64,000 nt of DNA from Ampullaceana balthica (lineage: Eukaryota > Mollusca > Gastropoda > Lymnaeidae), in NCBI GenBank assembly GCA_944989445.1, contig CALYLW010001075.1, positions 62,001 to 126,000 on the forward strand, written 5' to 3'. Of the stretch, positions 46,343 to 56,970 are shown one piece after another (the stretch's first letter is position 1; every line of letters begins with the position of its first letter). The position numbers and the translations under genes were made by a program. The notes under the pieces are model-generated. The model saw only the letters and a list, made by a program, of their open reading frames with translations, had not been told where the DNA came from and did no database searches.

Positions 46343-47979
46343 CATGGGCGTAGGGAAGGGGGGCAAGGGGGGCATTTGACCCCCCTACAGTTTAGGGAAA
46401 AAATGTCATAAAAATGTCATACAGTTGTTACAATAAAACTGAACTAAATTTCCTGAAAGTTTATTACATGGAAGAGAGTTTACATTTATCAAACGAAAAA
46501 AAAATTATATCTGCAAGTATAACTGATTACATTACTGATTGTTCTAAATATTCCAGTTGTTTAACAATTTCTGTAACATTTTCAGCAAAAATCAGCAGCT
46601 TTTATATTTATGTGACCATCTAGTATCACATAGCTAAGGAACATTTAGAATTTAGAATAAGTTTTCTTTGCTGATTACTTTCTCAGAAAAACACTATAAT
46701 TGACTTAATTGTTCCTATTGTGTTTCGTACAACATTCACATTATTTAAATCGTTCACAGCAAGATTTAGTTTATGTGAACTGCAATGTACCAATGCTGCT
46801 TTTAGGTATTTTTTTCGAATTATTGCTTGGAATCCTCCTTCTTTACCTGCCATTGTAGAACATCCATAGTATCATTGACCAACAAGCTTTGTCATATTTA
46901 ATAAAAATTCTAATGAATTAGTAATGATGGTGTTGGTTAAACCTTCAGCTGTTCTATTGACAATTGGAATATATCCCATGAATTCTTCTGTGACCATCAT
47001 TTTCCAATTTTGTTCTTTGACAAATCTAACACCAAGTGACATCTGCTCATTGCCTGAAATGTCATTTGTCTCGTCAGCAAGTATAGAAAATGCAACTGAA
47101 TTATTTGCTTCACGAAAAATGTCTTCACGCAAGAGAGACCCACAAATTTCAATTATAGTGTTTTGCGTAGTTGCCGAGATACACTCAGCGGTTACCCGTC
47201 AAAACGGCCCCAGACAAATTATTAACATTTTTTAACAAAAACATTATTTATTTTTTTATTATTTTTTTGCATTTTAAGCTTTCGTCAACTTTTTCACCAT
47301 TAAAAAGTGGTAATATTGTAAAATTATTTCTTATGATGTTATTTTAGTGTTTCTTGTCAACAAACAACCGTTATTGGTACCATTTCGCGTAAAGGCTATT
47401 AAATTCACTTTTGTGGTGTTATTATTATTGTTTATTATTAGCTAAACCTGACACTGAATAGGTGACTAAAAATACGAATATATTTGATTGTAAATTTTAC
47501 TATTAGTCCATCTATTAGTCCAGGGCCGTTTTGTCGGGGCCGTTATGTCGGAGCCCAATTGTCGGGGCCGTTTTGTCGGGGCCGTTTTGTCGGTGAACCA
47601 TACTCAACACTACTAGAACCAATTTACAAACGATTACCAAGAACTTCATCTCCAAATTCAACACAGAACTCTAACAGTTCATACAAATTACCAGAATTTG
47701 ATTCTTTTCCACGAATTGCTAAAACATGCATACAGCAAAATAGGATTGTATAAATGATGGGCCCCAGTTTTTAATTTATTAAATGCATTAATAAATGTTG
47801 TATTTTAGCTAATACAGCACTAATTTGTAGGTCTTATTAATTTCTAAGGCTTTTATTTACCCTTATTTTACACTGAACTTGAATTTAATTGAAAATTGTA
47901 CCTGTATGGCATTGTCACTTAAAATAAAAAAGTGGGTTTTTTTGCCCCCCCCCTGGGAAAATTCCTAGCGACGCCCATG
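46343..47979 (-). mobile_element. hAT transposon inside the 5' LTR
   Basis: Inverted ends CATGGGCGTAGGGAAGGGGG and CCTAGCGACGCCCATG, with a perfect 8-bp target duplication ACTGTAAG (46335-46342 and 47980-47987). A transposase pseudogene lies on the minus strand: GKESNSGNLYELLEF and GDEVLGNRL near 47720-47635; then, past an inserted foldback, FSILADETNDISGNEQMSLG (about 47090-47035), MTKLVGQ and YGCSTMAGK...AIIRKKY (46890-46800), and HCSSHKLNLAVNDLN (about 46780). The pieces match ZMYM1-like hAT proteins. The C-terminal region is absent. Confidence 0.92.
47189..47599. mobile_element. Foldback MITE with GGGGCCGTTTTGTC repeats
   Basis: Inserted in the hAT transposase. Imperfect inverted ends CGGTTACCCGTCAAAACGGC and GGGGCCGTTTTGTCGGTGAA. 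Near-duplication ACACTCAG/ATACTCAA flanks it. The right end carries about five tandem copies of a roughly 17-bp unit GGGGCCGTTTTGTCG (47521-47595), in one unit altered to CCCAATTGTC. Confidence 0.75.
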
Positions 47980-48420
47980 ACTGTAAGCGTATGTGGTCAA
48001 GGGCTGGGAGGATCGCTGACTAGGGATAGAAGGTTCGAGAGGCAACGGAGGTCGAATGCATACGAGCGGATTAGGAGTTGATTGTACATATGATATCAGT
48101 GGATTATATAGTTGATTAAACAGAGTTATTAACCAGAACACAGTGTGTTAAAGTCTTGTTACTAGACCAATAATTTGTATTACATGGTTTCAGATGGACC
48201 GACTCCACCCGCAACAACCACTGGAGCTGAATGAAAACATTGCTGCCAACTGGAAGAGATTTAAGCAGTCTTTCCAGATATACAAGGTAGCCAGTGGACT
48301 CGACACAAAAAGCAAAGAAGTGCAGAGTAAGCACTTCAATCTGCACTTCAGCGAGTTAAAAACTTCACTCGTGCCGACGCTTTTGTATCACGCTCCAGTG
48401 ATAGTAATGAAAGGAGCAAA

Positions 48421-49026
48421 TTGGTGCTCACATACCATCCCCACAACATCAGAGCAAAGGAAATATTTTTGAAAAACCGCACCATCCTCCTCGCGGACCC
48501 TGAGACAAACAACATATTTTCCACCCCACCCCTCATTGTATTCAGAAGGGATAAAAATCTGCGAGACCTATTGGTTCGTAGCCGTCTGCTTATTCCGTCC
48601 TCCCATCTGGGCACCAAGCCATGTGGTCGTAATCGCTGCAAGACATGTCCCTTTGTTATCCAGACGGACCAGATTGTCTTCCCTAAGGGGAGATTCAACA
48701 TTAGGAATGGCTATCTTTGTACTAGCCGCAATGTGGTCTACACCATTGTGTGTAAGCGCTGTCCTTTGAAGTACATTGGTGAAACGGGGAGGTTACTCTC
48801 TTGCCGTATCGCGGAACATGTACGTGCCATTAAACAAGACAAACAGTGTCCTGTCTCCCGACACTTCAATGGACGGGACCACATGGGCGTCGATGACATG
48901 TCTGTCACCGCCTTGGTTTCTTGTACAAACACACCCGGCCGGGTCAGTCTGGAGAATAGACTAATCCATGAATATGGGACTCTTACACCACATGGGATCA
49001 ACGTTGTGTTCGCACTGACAAGCTGA
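48421..49026 (+). pseudogene. PLE C-terminal region with GIY-YIG endonuclease
   Basis: 201 codons from the first ATG, uninterrupted, covering the linker, the zinc-binding cysteines (CGRNRCKTCPF) and the GIY-YIG nuclease domain that nicks target DNA for this retroelement class. The GIY-like YTIVC and the YIG motif, the conserved arginine in GETGR...R and the EH pair are all present, so the insertion looks relatively young. The ATG is internal; the true protein would include RT upstream. Confidence 0.9.
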
Positions 49027-49172
49027 TTGATTGGCCACACCCACCCTTTCCTTTCCTATTTAAGCTCTTACTTTTCTCTCCTTGCTTTATCTCTACTGGA
49101 CTACTTGGATTTCACCGCAGCTAAGTGTTTTTTTTTCTATTATTTCGTTTTATTCGTTTCATTTGTGTACTT

Positions 49173-49231
49173 TTTGTCCGTTGAAGAAGGCTCTTTGCCG
49201 AAACGTTCGCCGTTGTGTTACGTCCTGTCAG
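49173..49231 (+). ncRNA. Hammerhead-ribozyme-like motif in PLE 3' UTR
   Basis: TTGAAGA (core normally CUGANGA), stem II GGC/GCC around a TCTTT loop, then GAAA at 49200-49203. Stem III is ACGT (49203-49206) pairing with ACGT (49220-49223), and C at 49224 is in the cleavage position. Known PLEs carry such ribozymes. The first core base is T instead of C and stem I pairing is poor, so activity is doubtful. Confidence 0.5.
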
Positions 49232-49929
49232 GCCTACTAATACCCTGTTTTTATTTTATGCATTTACCTTGCAGAGTATGACACTGCTGCATGTAATAGG
49301 CCAGGAAGCGGTAGAAGTGTACAATACATTCCAGTGGACTGGACAGGAATGTGACGATTGTCACACGGATATTCATGCAGTGAAGTGCTTGTTACGGAAA
49401 TGCGAGAATTATTGTTTGCCAAGAAAGAATGTGACAGTCGAGAGACACGTGTTTTTCTCCAGAAAGCAAGGTGAGGGAGAAAGTTTCGATAAGTTTATAA
49501 CATACCTTAAACTTAAAGCAAAGTCTTGTGAATTTGAAAATTTAACAGAGTCGCTAATAAAGGACATAATTGCGGCAGGAGTAAATAATGAATATCTCAG
49601 GGCTAGACTACTAAGAGAATTAGACCTGAATTTAAACACGGCTGAAATTATATGTAAAGCAGCGGAAACGTCAGAATGGCAACTCAAAGCTTTAATAGAA
49701 GAAAAAAATGTTCATATTTTGAATGTGAACTCAAAGGCATGTGAGAAATCAAGTACGCACACAACAAGTCAACAGTCAAGAAAGCTGTAAGGTCCAGTGC
49801 ACACATAAAAGCAGGCAAATGTAAATATTATGGAAAGAAAAATGGGCCTAGAACATATCCTGGTTATGGGAATTTATGCAACAATTGTGGAAAATGTTAT
49901 CATTTTTCTTGTGTATGCAAATCAAAACG

Positions 49930-50254
49930 AGTAAAAGTTGTCAACCGTCAACTAAAAGATATCGTGGACTATAGTCAAAAAACATTCTGGTTAGGAAGTG
50001 TGTCCACGCAACACGCAACAAGTGATGAATGGAGGACAGTCTTAACGCTTGAACAGAGGAAAGTAGTGTTCACACTGGACACAGGGGCACAAGTAAACAT
50101 TCTTCCGCACAGATTATTCAGTCAAATTAGAATTAGAAGAATGCAGAAATCAACAGCAAGGCTCACGACATACAGTAAGGAAACATTGCCTGTTGTAGGC
50201 AAAACATCAATCAAATGCTCTGTGAAAGACAAGACAGAGGTGATGGAATTTTAA
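49930..50254 (+). pseudogene. gypsy aspartic protease region
   Basis: Contains the protease flap and catalytic area: VVFTLDTGAQVNILPHRLF (about 50067-50123) with the DTGA active site, and a later PILGLQGCQQLNLI-like block (50277-50320) after a stop at 50252. Shift and stop codons break it. RT should follow but is absent. Confidence 0.85.
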
Positions 50255-50334
50255 ATAGTCAAGACACACTCAAGCCCGATACTTGGTCTGCAAGGATGTC
50301 AGCAGCTGAATCTAATTAAAATTGTCAGCGTGAT

Positions 50335-50742
50335 ATGCAACAAGGGTCAGAGGTCACAACAGAAGAAATATTACAATGTATCAGACAGAATCATCGGACG
50401 TACACACTCTCAGCGTGTAAACAACGCACCGATTCATGGCAGCCAGCAGTCGTCGTGTCAGCTGCAACGAAGCCAAGGTCATACATCGTCAAGACTAACG
50501 ATGGTATGACATACAGACGAAAAAATAACATGCTGAGACAGACCTTTCGTAGAGGGAGAGGTGTGACAGATATTTTCGAGTATTACACACCAGAAATAGA
50601 CCATGAAGAACACGCTCCCAGCGTTGAAAGAAATGGGTCAACAGCAACAGACACTACTCAGCTTGCGAGGTCAAAAGCAACAACAACAAGAAACGGGAGA
50701 CTGGTGAAGCCACCAAAGAGATACCCAGATAAAGAGACATAA
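50335..50742 (+). pseudogene. gypsy pol C-terminal end after integrase
   Basis: Reads DSWQPAVVVSAATKPRSYIV, then KTNDGMTYRRKNNMLRQTF, which is typical of the chromodomain-like or GPY-like tail after the integrase core in this gypsy group, ending RLVKPPKRYPDKET. Its direct join to protease sequence near 50330 marks a deletion of RT, RNase H and the integrase core. Confidence 0.8.
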
Positions 50743-50878
50743 AGGTGCACTATGATTTGAAAGAAATTTGAAGATTCAGTGTTAGTTAGAATTCATGTAC
50801 TGAATTGTTCGATGTTTTTAATTGTATTATTCTCTAATTAATAATCTGGGTCATTCATCTGTTTTGTTAGAAGGGAGA

Positions 50879-51165
50879 TGTGAGAGACGTGTTGTTGTGT
50901 TTACATTGTATAAGAATGCAATGACTTGACCTAGTATGAAACACTTGGTTTGTGAGATGAACTGTAAGAGTGCGTGGTCAAGGGCTGGGAGGATCGCTGA
51001 CTAGAGTTAGCCGGTTCGAGAGGCAACGGAGGTTGAATGCATACGAGCAGATTAGGAGTTGATTGTAAATATGATAGCAGTGAATTGTATAGTTGATTTA
51101 ACAGAGTTGTTAACCAGAACATAGTGTGTTAAAGTCTTGTTACTTGACAAATAAGTTCTATTACA
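50879..51165 (+). repeat. 3' LTR, 287 bp
   Basis: TGTGAGAGACGTGTTGTTG to TAAGTTCTATTACA. Uninterrupted partner of the split LTR. By eye the two differ by scattered substitutions and small indels, so the insertion is not recent. Confidence 0.92.
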
Positions 51166-51225
51166 GGTAGAGAAGAAGGAGGATAGCGCAATCATCCTTT
51201 GAGGACTGATTGATGCAATACAAGT
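51166..51225 (+). pseudogene. LINE fragment, right part
   Basis: Continuation of the LINE split by the gypsy element: GCAATCATCCTTTGAGGACT and GATTGATGC match the reverse complement of 30260-30228. Confidence 0.65.
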
Positions 51226-51229
51226 CAGC

Positions 51230-52635
51230 AACATATTCTTAAGGCTATTGACAATATCATAGCGATATCTCGTCAACACATATTTTTCCTTTGTATATTT
51301 AAAAAAAAAGAAATGTATCGTGTATTTGTATATTTTAATATTTAATAAAAGGCTATTTTGAATTACACCCAAACGTGTTTCAACTTTTCAGAAACTATTG
51401 CATGTTTAAGTTGTTATGTATTATCTTTCAATCTCATATTTTTTTGTTGTATTTTTTATTACACGTGGGCGTAAATTTTAGTTTTATTTGGCCTGAGTTT
51501 TATTTGGCTTATACATTCATAATAAAACACTGTCATGTTTTATTTTGGAAAAAAAACTGTCGCTGGTAAATGGAAGATAAAATTCAATTGTCAGTTTCCT
51601 TATTTTCCAGATGTTTCCTATGCTTAAGGCGTATTTCTTAAACACGCACTTTTTCAAATATGCAACAATTAAAGCGTCTTGACTATAGAAATATTTTACT
51701 TTGTTTATTATATTGTATTATATTTCCTTTTGCCTGAAACATTTTATTATATATTTTATATAAATTGATGTGATGTTATAAGAGTTAAATTATCAAACAT
51801 AAAAAGTAATTAAGAAGTTCAATAATTTTATAGAAATACATACAAAAATTCATAATTTGCAACAACTTTCTTTACTTTTCATGTAAGTAATTTATGAACA
51901 TTCATAATGTGGAACAGCATTAATTTAAATTACCATGTAAAGAGTTACGAGTAGAGCAGGTTAAAGAGAATACATTATTTTAATACTATATTAAAACGAA
52001 CAACGAATCCCATGTTGCATTGTCACATCCTGTCTAGGCTCGTACGACCACGACATCATTGTAATCAATCGAGCGTTTGTTTATTTTCAAGTACTTAATG
52101 TACAAACAAACCGGTCATCGCAAGAGCAAGTACAATTATTTTTTGGACCTTCCATAAGAAGTAGCAGGATATGATGTCATGCAACAGAAACAGTTAATAC
52201 TGTAAAATAACATCTACGTTCACGGAGGGAAGAAATGAGTTAATTATATTAACAGAATGTATAATTCTCGGAACAAGCAGCGGAAATAGATAGTTGGTGA
52301 AGGAAGTTTTAAATTAAAGATTACAATTTTGGAAGCTTTAACAATGAGAAATGAAGATAACTTGACATTGGTAGATGTTAGGGAAACAAATATGCGTGGC
52401 TAGTATTACATTTTGAAAGCCTATTATGTTGGGATGGGGGGATCTTTATCACTTAGTAAAGAAAAGGAGAGGGAATATTAACATATTTGCTTCTATTATT
52501 GTCTATTATTGTCCTATTAATGTTATAGGAGTAAAACTAGAGATAGCCCGTCAAAAATGATGGAATCTTTTTTGGTTTGAGTTCAATATAAAATTACCGC
52601 TGTAAAAAGTAATATTTGTTTAAGATATTTAAAAA
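51230..52635. other. AT-rich stretch, unassigned
   Basis: No coding signal. Scattered small open frames match nothing that I recognise. No paired transposon ends were found. Confidence 0.4.
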
Positions 52636-52639
52636 AAAC

Positions 52640-54340
52640 AATATATCTTTGTCTTCAGGGCCTTGAAAACCACGATCTTGGTGAGAAGATCTTGATACAC
52701 CATTATAAATTTGTATTCCCCATCAGGATGGGATTGAAAGTCGATGAGATCGACCTGACAATGAGATTTGAATTCAGAAAAAGCCATTTGTTTGACCATA
52801 TTCCTTTTGTGGTGCCTTTTTGTCTTTTCTGGCAAGGTTCACTAAGATTAATACACAGTTGAATATCATGATGGGTAGCATTCTTGCATTTGGGTGAAAG
52901 TTCTTTCAACATGCTGTACCCTGCTCCATAACTTATGGCTAAATAGGCTTTATGAAGTACGTCAAATATCTCGCAGTCCGCGACGTAAAACAGAATGGCA
53001 CTCACGCCTTCTTTAACAGGTTATATCAACTTACTCTTATTTTCCAAGATCATGACATCATAGTGTCTCATCAGCCAATAGTCCCGTGGTTCAGTGGCTA
53101 GCGAGGGGGGGGCAAGGGGGGGGGCAAATGCCCCATTAATTTTAAAGGTTTATAAATACTGACAGAGGCAGACGAAGAACTAAACACACAAACAGGCGCA
53201 GGGACTTTGTTAGTCCCCTTAAAAAACTTTTTTTTAAAATACTATTTTTAAATTCAATAATTAAAAAAAAATATTTGAATAATGTACTATCTGGAAACAT
53301 GTACATCAAGAAGTCAATTATATCCGAAATTATAGTGCTAAAATGTTTTGGAGAGGCTACCCACGGAAAAACTATTTGAATACTTAAAGGATGCTTTGGC
53401 GTTTGCTAAACTTTTATGTGGATACGTTATCATTTTAATTAAACCTTCTAGTCAAAGCACGAGAGAGCAAAGTATTGGTGGTCAAAGCGGATATTTAGCC
53501 ATGTTATTTATAAAAACAGTTGCGAATAAAGTTGTATTTTTCATAAGATGACGTTGCTATAGAAATTCATGTGAGGCATTGGTAGTTACAGAATTCGGAA
53601 AACAGTTATGATTTTCATGCCCCAGATAATATACTGGACTTTAAAATGTTGCTTTCAAATTAGATTACGTATCTCACATGACATTGTCCAGCCAGGACTA
53701 TTTTACCTAACTGATAAAAAAATGATTTATTGAATTTAAGCCGATGTGATTTATTCAAGTTGATTGATATATTTGTGCTCCAAATTACCAAGCTCATTGC
53801 TTCGAATAGTCCTTAAAACTGACATAAAAATGCCTGCTGTGAGGAAAGAGTATCTAAAATTAAGTAAATGCAAAGTTATTACGTTCAATGATGAATACAC
53901 CAAAATTGACTAATATATAGCTGTTTCGGCTATTTAGCTTAGGATTGCTGAAAATAATGATGCATCAAAGATCGTGCAATCGGGAAAAGCAGAAAACTTA
54001 AATTTTAATCGAGAAATAATGAAAGATCACTTCTATCTATTTCTAACAAACAATGTATAGTGTTCTTATTATTACTTAGTAATAAAAAATATATTTTCTA
54101 TATATCGTCAACATATTTTTTCCGGGGGGGGGCGGCAAACCTGGGTTCTGCCCCAGGAAGCACATACCCACGCTACGCCGCTGCCGTGGTTCTTGTTTAA
54201 TGGTGGTCTTAGGTATTTTTGCATTGTCCACCAATTTTTGGTAACAATTTCGGTCTTAAAAACGCTGTTTTTAGCAGCATTGGCTCTTACTTTACATAAC
54301 TCATAGTAGAACCATTGTTACATGTCAACATGGTGTGATT
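52640..54340 (-). pseudogene. Integrase pseudogene (Ginger/KRBA2-like), split by hAT
   Basis: The minus-strand reading starts near 54300 (NWWTMQKYLRPPLNKN at about 54240-54195). It is interrupted by the hAT at 53092-54183 and continues with ILFYVADCEIFDVLHKAYLA and SMLKELSPKC...CINLSEPCQK (53000-52830), the HHCC-type zinc-binding domain. FKSHCQVDLIDFQSHPDGEY then KFIMVYQDLLTKIVVFKAL (52775-52650) carries the first two integrase-core aspartates. The sequence resembles the integrase-like proteins of Ginger transposons and KRBA2. It ends before the third acidic residue. Confidence 0.8.
53092..54183. mobile_element. hAT transposon, 1.09 kb, decayed
   Basis: Ends CAGTGGCTAGCGAGGGGGGG and CACGCTACGCCGCTG, with a perfect 8-bp target duplication CCGTGGTT (53084-53091 and 54184-54191). 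The interior is AT-rich. Open frames such as the one at 53348 are not recognisable as transposase, so it is best called non-autonomous. Confidence 0.9.
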
Positions 54341-54690
54341 CCTGTCCTAGCACTACATTCTCTTCCGATATGGTCACACAGCAATCCAAGGAGCTGAATG
54401 ATATAAACGGACGTCGTGAGAAGAATTTTGGAAATATTGTTTTGATTTGTTAGTACCGGCTTAACCCTTTCTTACAATAATTTTCAACACTCACAGGCTT
54501 CGATCACCATCATCAAACAACGAGCAAAGCACCACCGCTAACATCAGTGGCTGAACAAATGGTGGGGGTAGCCCAATTATATAATTTGCCGGATGGCAAT
54601 AATTTCAAACTTTGCTTGAAACCATCAGGCATTCTATACATTGCCTATGCATTCTATAGAATGCCTGAAATTCACACTTTGATTGTTACA

Positions 54691-56666
54691 TCTATATTAA
54701 TAAAGCAAAAGCCCTCACTGACTGACTCACTGACTCATCACTAATTCTCCAACTTCACGTGTAGGTAGAAGCATAAAACTTTTTTAAGTTGTTAAGTAGC
54801 TTCTCGCGACGATAAATGGCGTAAAAGAATTTTAAAATTCATACTCATGGGGACCGGGGGCCCAAAAACGTTTTTTCCCATTATATGGGCTATATAAAAA
54901 ATGAAAATCTCTAAGTCTCATATTTCCCGAGTAGGTAGAAGCATGGAACTTTCGGAAGTTTTTGAGTATACTTCCGCGATGGTAACAGATGCATTTTTGA
55001 ATAAAAGTATCCCTTACTGGGGGGCCGCTGGCCCAAATGTAGTTTTTTCCAAATATGAGCTATAAAAAAAAATGAAAATCACTAATTCTCCTATTTTCCG
55101 TGTAGCTAGAAGCATGAAACGTTGGGAAGTTGTTAAATACATTTCTGCAATGGTAACAGTTGAGAAAAAATATTTAAGCTATCATTTTTTGTGGGCGGGT
55201 GCCTAAATCTTTTTTTTCAAATATTAAAAACTGAATCATCACTAATTCTTCAATTTTCTGTGTAGGGAAAACTTTGGGAAATTTTTGAGTACACTCCCGC
55301 AAAGGTAACATGAAAAAAAAATTCTCCTATTTCCATTGTATATAAAAGCATGAAAAATTGGGAAGTTTTTGAGTACACTTTCGCGATGGTAACAGACAAA
55401 TAATTTTCTAAATTATCACTTACTTTTGTCCGGGGCTCACATGTAGTTTTTTCCTTACATAAGCTTTATATAAATTGAAAATCAGTAATTCTCCAACTTG
55501 CCGTGTAGGTAGAAACATGAAACATTGGGTAGTTGTTGATTGTAACATGCAAATAAAAAAAAATTAAATTATCACTCACTTTGGGCCCGGGGCCTAAAAG
55601 TAGCTTTTTCACCTCATATGAGTTAAATAAAATTTGTTTAACTTTAGAATACTATGTAAATGGATTTTGACAAAATTGGGAATTTAAAAAAATGATGGCG
55701 CATACAAAAATTTTATTTTTCATTCTTTTCAAGCCGAGGGCCCCTAATCTGAATTTTGTAAACGTTTAAGAAATTTGAACCATTTGATTTGACCCCATTT
55801 TAAAAAAAATATTGACAAACAAATATATTCATCATGATCCAGCTTGAAACAAACTGTTGTTTTAAACTTTACATCTTACACCGATAGGGCCGCCAAGACC
55901 TTATTTTAGTTTTTTAAGCCTTATAAATAGTATTTTATTTATCACACGGCCATTAAACTCTGGGAAGTTTTAAGTACGCTCCCACGAAGGTTGTGTAATT
56001 ATTTTTAAAAAACACCACTTATTAGGGGCCGGGGGCCCTTAATGCCATTTTTAAAACATGAGTTAGATCAAAGGTTATTTTAAACAGTAGCTACTAGTAG
56101 TGGCGTTGTTATGGGCAAGGGAGGGGGTCCAAATTCGAAAGTCTCCCCGGGAAACCTTTAAGGAGCCCCCAAAATTAATGTCCTCAAAGAGGTTAAGCTT
56201 CTTGGGACCCAAAACCCCTACACATTCCTAGCTACGCCACTGGCTACTAGGTAATGGATAATTTATTGACCAAATTTGATATTTTAAAAATAATTAAATT
56301 ATATCGGATACTGAACTCCTAACGTCTGTTCCTTTGGGGCGGGGGCCTAAAATAATTTTTCGTAAACTTTTAAATCTTCATTTCTGATTAGATTTGTTAA
56401 AATGTAAATAAATATAGGCACGTATCTCCATTATGACCTATATTGAACTCTTCAGGCCTTATGAAATATGCACCTCCTGCACCCATAACCCTAAATGTAA
56501 TTTTATTTATCCTTTGCTTTTACACGACCAAATCAAATATTGACAAACAAGAATATCCCTCATGATCTAGATTGAAATCAATTGGTGTTTTGAATTGGTG
56601 TTACGCGGGTTCTCAACCCTAGCTAAAATCCTAATGTGTTTCTTCAAATCGCGGGTATTTAGCTAG
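54691..56666 (+). mobile_element. Helitron C2, non-autonomous
   Basis: Head TCTATATTAATAAAGCAAAA then GCCCTCACTGACTGACTCA at 54691. About 165-bp tandem units run from 54740 to 55620, followed by an AT-rich tail with GGCCCC-like blocks. The 3' end is CGCGGGTATTTAGCTAG, with CTAG at 56663-56666. The left arm of the terminal hairpin is degenerate. It contains a hAT MITE. Gives a full-length reference for C1. Confidence 0.82.
56098..56242. mobile_element. hAT MITE, 145 bp
   Basis: Ends TAGTGGCGTTGTTATGGG and CCTAGCTACGCCACTG, with a perfect 8-bp duplication GCTACTAG (56090-56097 and 56243-56250). Non-coding. Confidence 0.9.
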
Positions 56667-56962
56667 TGTATATGTAAATGTCATGTGTCTTTATTTTTTT
56701 TGGGTTAAATTTAAAATACAATGCTGTCTAGAGACAGTGGATGTCACTGTTTATGAATGCACAAAGGGTTTCTGCCATCAATCGTCTGCGCCTTTTACAA
56801 AGTTGATCGTCATTTGGCACGTTGCCAATCCCTGTTAACTCTTTGCCCTGTTTCATAGCTTAACTTAAAAGTAATACTTTTACAAATGATAAATAATAAC
56901 GTTCCTTTAGTGACGTCTTAGTAAACAAGATCGGATAAACATTTTCATTTTATATAACGTAT
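56667..56962. other. Spacer, unassigned
   Basis: Nothing recognised in these 296 bp. Confidence 0.4.
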
Positions 56963-56970
56963 GCAGAGAG

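Larger units (their letters stand above)
46253..48184 (+). repeat. 5' LTR, split by hAT
   Basis: Begins TGTGAGAGACGCGTTGTTG and ends TAATTTGTATTACA. LTR parts are 46253-46342 and 47988-48184, with the hAT and its second duplication between them. It matches LTR2 closely, including GGTCAAGGGCTGGGAGGATC and GAGAGGCAACGGAGG. LTR2 shows the uninterrupted site (AACTGTAAGAGTGCG at 50959). Confidence 0.92.
48330..49269 (+). mobile_element. Penelope-like element, 5' truncated
   Basis: Inserted in gag with a perfect 9-bp duplication TGCAGAGTA (48321-48329 and 49270-49278). The open frame (in frame from about 48337 to 49026) holds the linker (LVLTYHPHNIRAKEIFLKN, PPLIVFRRDKNLRDLLVRS), a CxxC pair and then the GIY-YIG endonuclease: VVYTIVCKRCPLKYIGETGR, CRIAEHVRAIK and LIHEYGTLTPHGIN. 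RT is missing by truncation. The 3' UTR holds a hammerhead-like motif. Confidence 0.93.
48194..49790 (+). pseudogene. gypsy gag, split by a Penelope-like element
   Basis: The gag start is at 48194 (MDRLHPQQPLELNENIAANW, then FKQSFQIYKVASGL). The frame is interrupted at 48329 by the insertion and resumes in the same frame at 49270 (TLLHVIGQEAVEVYNTFQW, then ERHVFFSRKQGEGESFDKFI and LKAKSCEFENLTESLIKDII). A stop at 49788 precedes the degenerate knuckle region (49800-49925: CKYYGKK, CNNCGKCYHFSCVC). This is the structural protein of the retrotransposon. The insertion and the stop make it non-functional. Confidence 0.88.
46253..51165 (+). mobile_element. Ty3/gypsy LTR retrotransposon, internally deleted and nested
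   Basis: Two LTRs of about 290 bp (46253-48184, interrupted by an hAT, and 50879-51165) flank gag, protease and the last part of pol. RT, RNase H and the integrase core are missing, so the copy is non-autonomous. Flanks GGTG/GGTA may be a 4-bp duplication. A primer-binding-like TGG lies directly after LTR1 (48185), and the purine run AAGGGAGA (50871-50878) abuts LTR2. A Penelope-like element interrupts gag. Confidence 0.92.

Noticed and set aside
51230..52635. Small open frames on both strands
   Set aside because: Short, AT-biased and without any family signature, as expected by chance in this composition.
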